DNA of 64,000 nucleotides, taken from contig NZ_JAPEMM010000001.1 of NCBI RefSeq assembly GCF_026342735.1, forward strand, positions 3,038,001 through 3,102,000, in the 5' to 3' direction. Below the pieces are notes generated by a model. That model was given only the letters and a program-made list of their open reading frames with translations. It was not told the origin of the DNA and ran no database searches. Made by a program: the position numbers and the translations under genes. Numbering within the stretch: the first letter of the stretch is position 1; every line of letters starts with the position of its first letter. Shown here piece by piece: positions 63,136 to 64,000 of the stretch. This DNA is from Streptomyces sp. NBC_00193. Its GTDB lineage: Bacteria; Actinomycetota; Actinomycetes; Streptomycetales; Streptomycetaceae.

Positions 63136-64000
63136 GGGGTGTTCTCCAAGGGGATCGACAGGGGGATCGACGCCGAGAGGACCGTGCCCTCGCCTGCGGT
63201 GGATTCGATGGTCAGGGTGCCGCCGAGCTGGCGGACGCGGGCGCGCATCGCGGGGAGGCCGTGGCCGCGTTCCCCGGCGGCGGCGCGGAGCTGGGTGAAG
63301 CCGTGGCCGTCGTCGGCTATGTCCAGGACGACCTGGTCGCCCAGGAAGCTGAGGGTGAGGGCCGCGGTACGGGCCCCCGCGTGCTCCCGTACGTTCGCCA
63401 GCGCGCCCTGCGCTATGCGCAGCAGCGCCTGCTCCGCGCGGTCGGGGAGGGGGACCGGCGCGCCCTCCAGGTGGAAGCGGACCTCGATGTCCGGGCCCGC
63501 GTCCAGCGCGCGCAGGGCGTCCGGGAGGCCGGCGCCGCCGGCGAGTTCGCGCGGCGCGAGGTCGTGCACCAGGCGGCGGGCCTCGGCGAGACCGCGTGCG
63601 GTGATGTCGGTGGCGGTACGGACGTGCGCGCGGGCGGTGCCCTGGTCCGTGTCCCAGGTGCGTTCGGCGGCCTGGAGGAGCATCTGCTGGCTGGACAGGT
63701 GCTGGGCCAGGGTGTCGTGGATCTCCATCGAGAGGCGCTGGCGTTCGGCGAGGGTGCCGGCGCGGCGTTCGGTGGCGGCCAGTTCCCGGCGGGTGCGGAT
63801 CAGGTCGTCGATCAGGGTGCGCTGGGCTGCCGCCTGGCGCTCCATGTGGATGAACACGGCGGTGGCGAGGGCGGCGACGGCGGGCGGGGCGAGGAGGAGG
63901 TTCGGGTCGAAGGGCTCGCCCGGGTCGGAGGCCTGGGCGAGGCGGAGCTGCGCCGCCACGACGAACACGGTGAGCAGGGCCACCAGGACGACGGCCGCGC
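63132..64000 (-). CDS. NarL-type membrane histidine kinase (partial, runs off the window)
   Basis: The C-terminal 284 or more residues of a sensor kinase; the start lies beyond the window edge. Hydrophobic helices at the N-terminal end (VFVVAAQLRLAQ, LLLAPPAVAALATAVFI) are followed by the DHp box LAERQRLSMEIHDTLAQHL and the ATPase motifs LANVREHA, DDGHGFTQL and RGHGLPAMRAR. It overlaps the response regulator by 4 nt. Confidence 0.9.
   Translation of the reverse strand, partial: AAVVLVALLTVFVVAAQLRLAQASDPGEPFDPNLLLAPPAVAALATAVFIHMERQAAAQRTLIDDLIRTRRELAATERRAGTLAERQRLSMEIHDTLAQHLSSQQMLLQAAERTWDTDQGTARAHVRTATDITARGLAEARRLVHDLAPRELAGGAGLPDALRALDAGPDIEVRFHLEGAPVPLPDRAEQALLRIAQGALANVREHAGARTAALTLSFLGDQVVLDIADDGHGFTQLRAAAGERGHGLPAMRARVRQLGGTLTIESTAGEGTVLSASIPLSIPLENTP

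Overview
The window is a high-GC actinomycete chromosome segment and almost certainly from a Streptomyces. The evidence is GC-rich third codon positions, frequent GTG and TTG starts, Tat and lipoprotein export signals, and marker genes: an atypical-receiver GlnR, the nickel regulator Nur, mycothiol enzyme MshA, the anti-sigma-WhiG protein RsiG, PhoU/PhoRP, CarD and the multi-sugar ATPase MsiK. From memory, the gene order from about 6 to 50 kb follows the conserved core of the Streptomyces coelicolor chromosome. Parts of it also match Mycobacterium (XRE regulator, HbhA-like protein, DUF2516, MshA, YbjN, Gpm, SenX3-RegX3; and CarD-IspD-IspF-CysS-TrmH).

Layout. 0.1-4.6 kb: secreted 5'-nucleotidase, a divergent hydrolase/TetR pair and a Tat-exported phospholipase-C-like protein. 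4.5-8.0 kb: an envelope-stress style cluster of HtrA protease plus an MprAB-like two-component system. 8.1-8.5 kb: a repeat-rich gap. 8.6-13.5 kb: LacI regulator, glnR with a histidine-rich micro-ORF overlapping its start, MoaD-like protein and membrane proteins. 13.7-15.2 kb: a cysteine-containing leader peptide ahead of a rhodanese and its DUF1416 partner. 15.4-18.7 kb: small membrane protein, three tandem paralogous single-pass proteins and a 33-residue membrane peptide. 18.8-21.4 kb: nitrobindin-like protein, nur, ygfZ, dtd. 21.4-22.7 kb: a decayed TnpB-like gene. 23.0-29.3 kb: rsiG, an Eis-like acetyltransferase, a HemK-type methyltransferase, an autoregulated XRE gene with HbhA-like and DUF2516 genes, and a receiver-PP2C phosphatase. 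29.5-36.0 kb: NlpC/P60 hydrolase, methyltransferase, mshA, ybjN, an MFS transporter, gpm. 36.5-41 kb: small genes, then phoU divergent from phoRP. 41.6-46.2 kb: carD, ispD, ispF, cysS, rlmB. 46.4-50.6 kb: DoxX-domain protein, sugar nucleotidyltransferase, msiK.

At 50.7-53.0 kb lies a full-length TnpB-like gene, a fragment of a different tnpB, and tRNA-Thr(TGT). After the tRNA (53-64 kb) the gene content is more accessory: FAD oxidoreductase, DsbA-like lipoprotein, aminoglycoside-phosphotransferase-like kinase, acetyltransferase, a quinone oxidoreductase with a textbook SoxR box, a pentapeptide-repeat protein, unknown proteins, and two NarL-type two-component systems, the last running off the window edge.

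Regulatory themes. Many genes have a TANNNT -10 hexamer 6-8 nt before the start codon, suggesting leaderless transcripts. Palindromic operators sit over the promoters of the TetR, XRE and quinone-oxidoreductase genes. A PHO-box array lies between phoU and phoR, and a sigma-R type promoter precedes mshA. The most unusual items are the two copies of a zinc-ribbon-less TnpB-like nuclease (one intact, one deleted and frameshifted), the micro-ORF coupled to glnR, the cysteine leader peptide, and a 50-residue cysteine-rich peptide.
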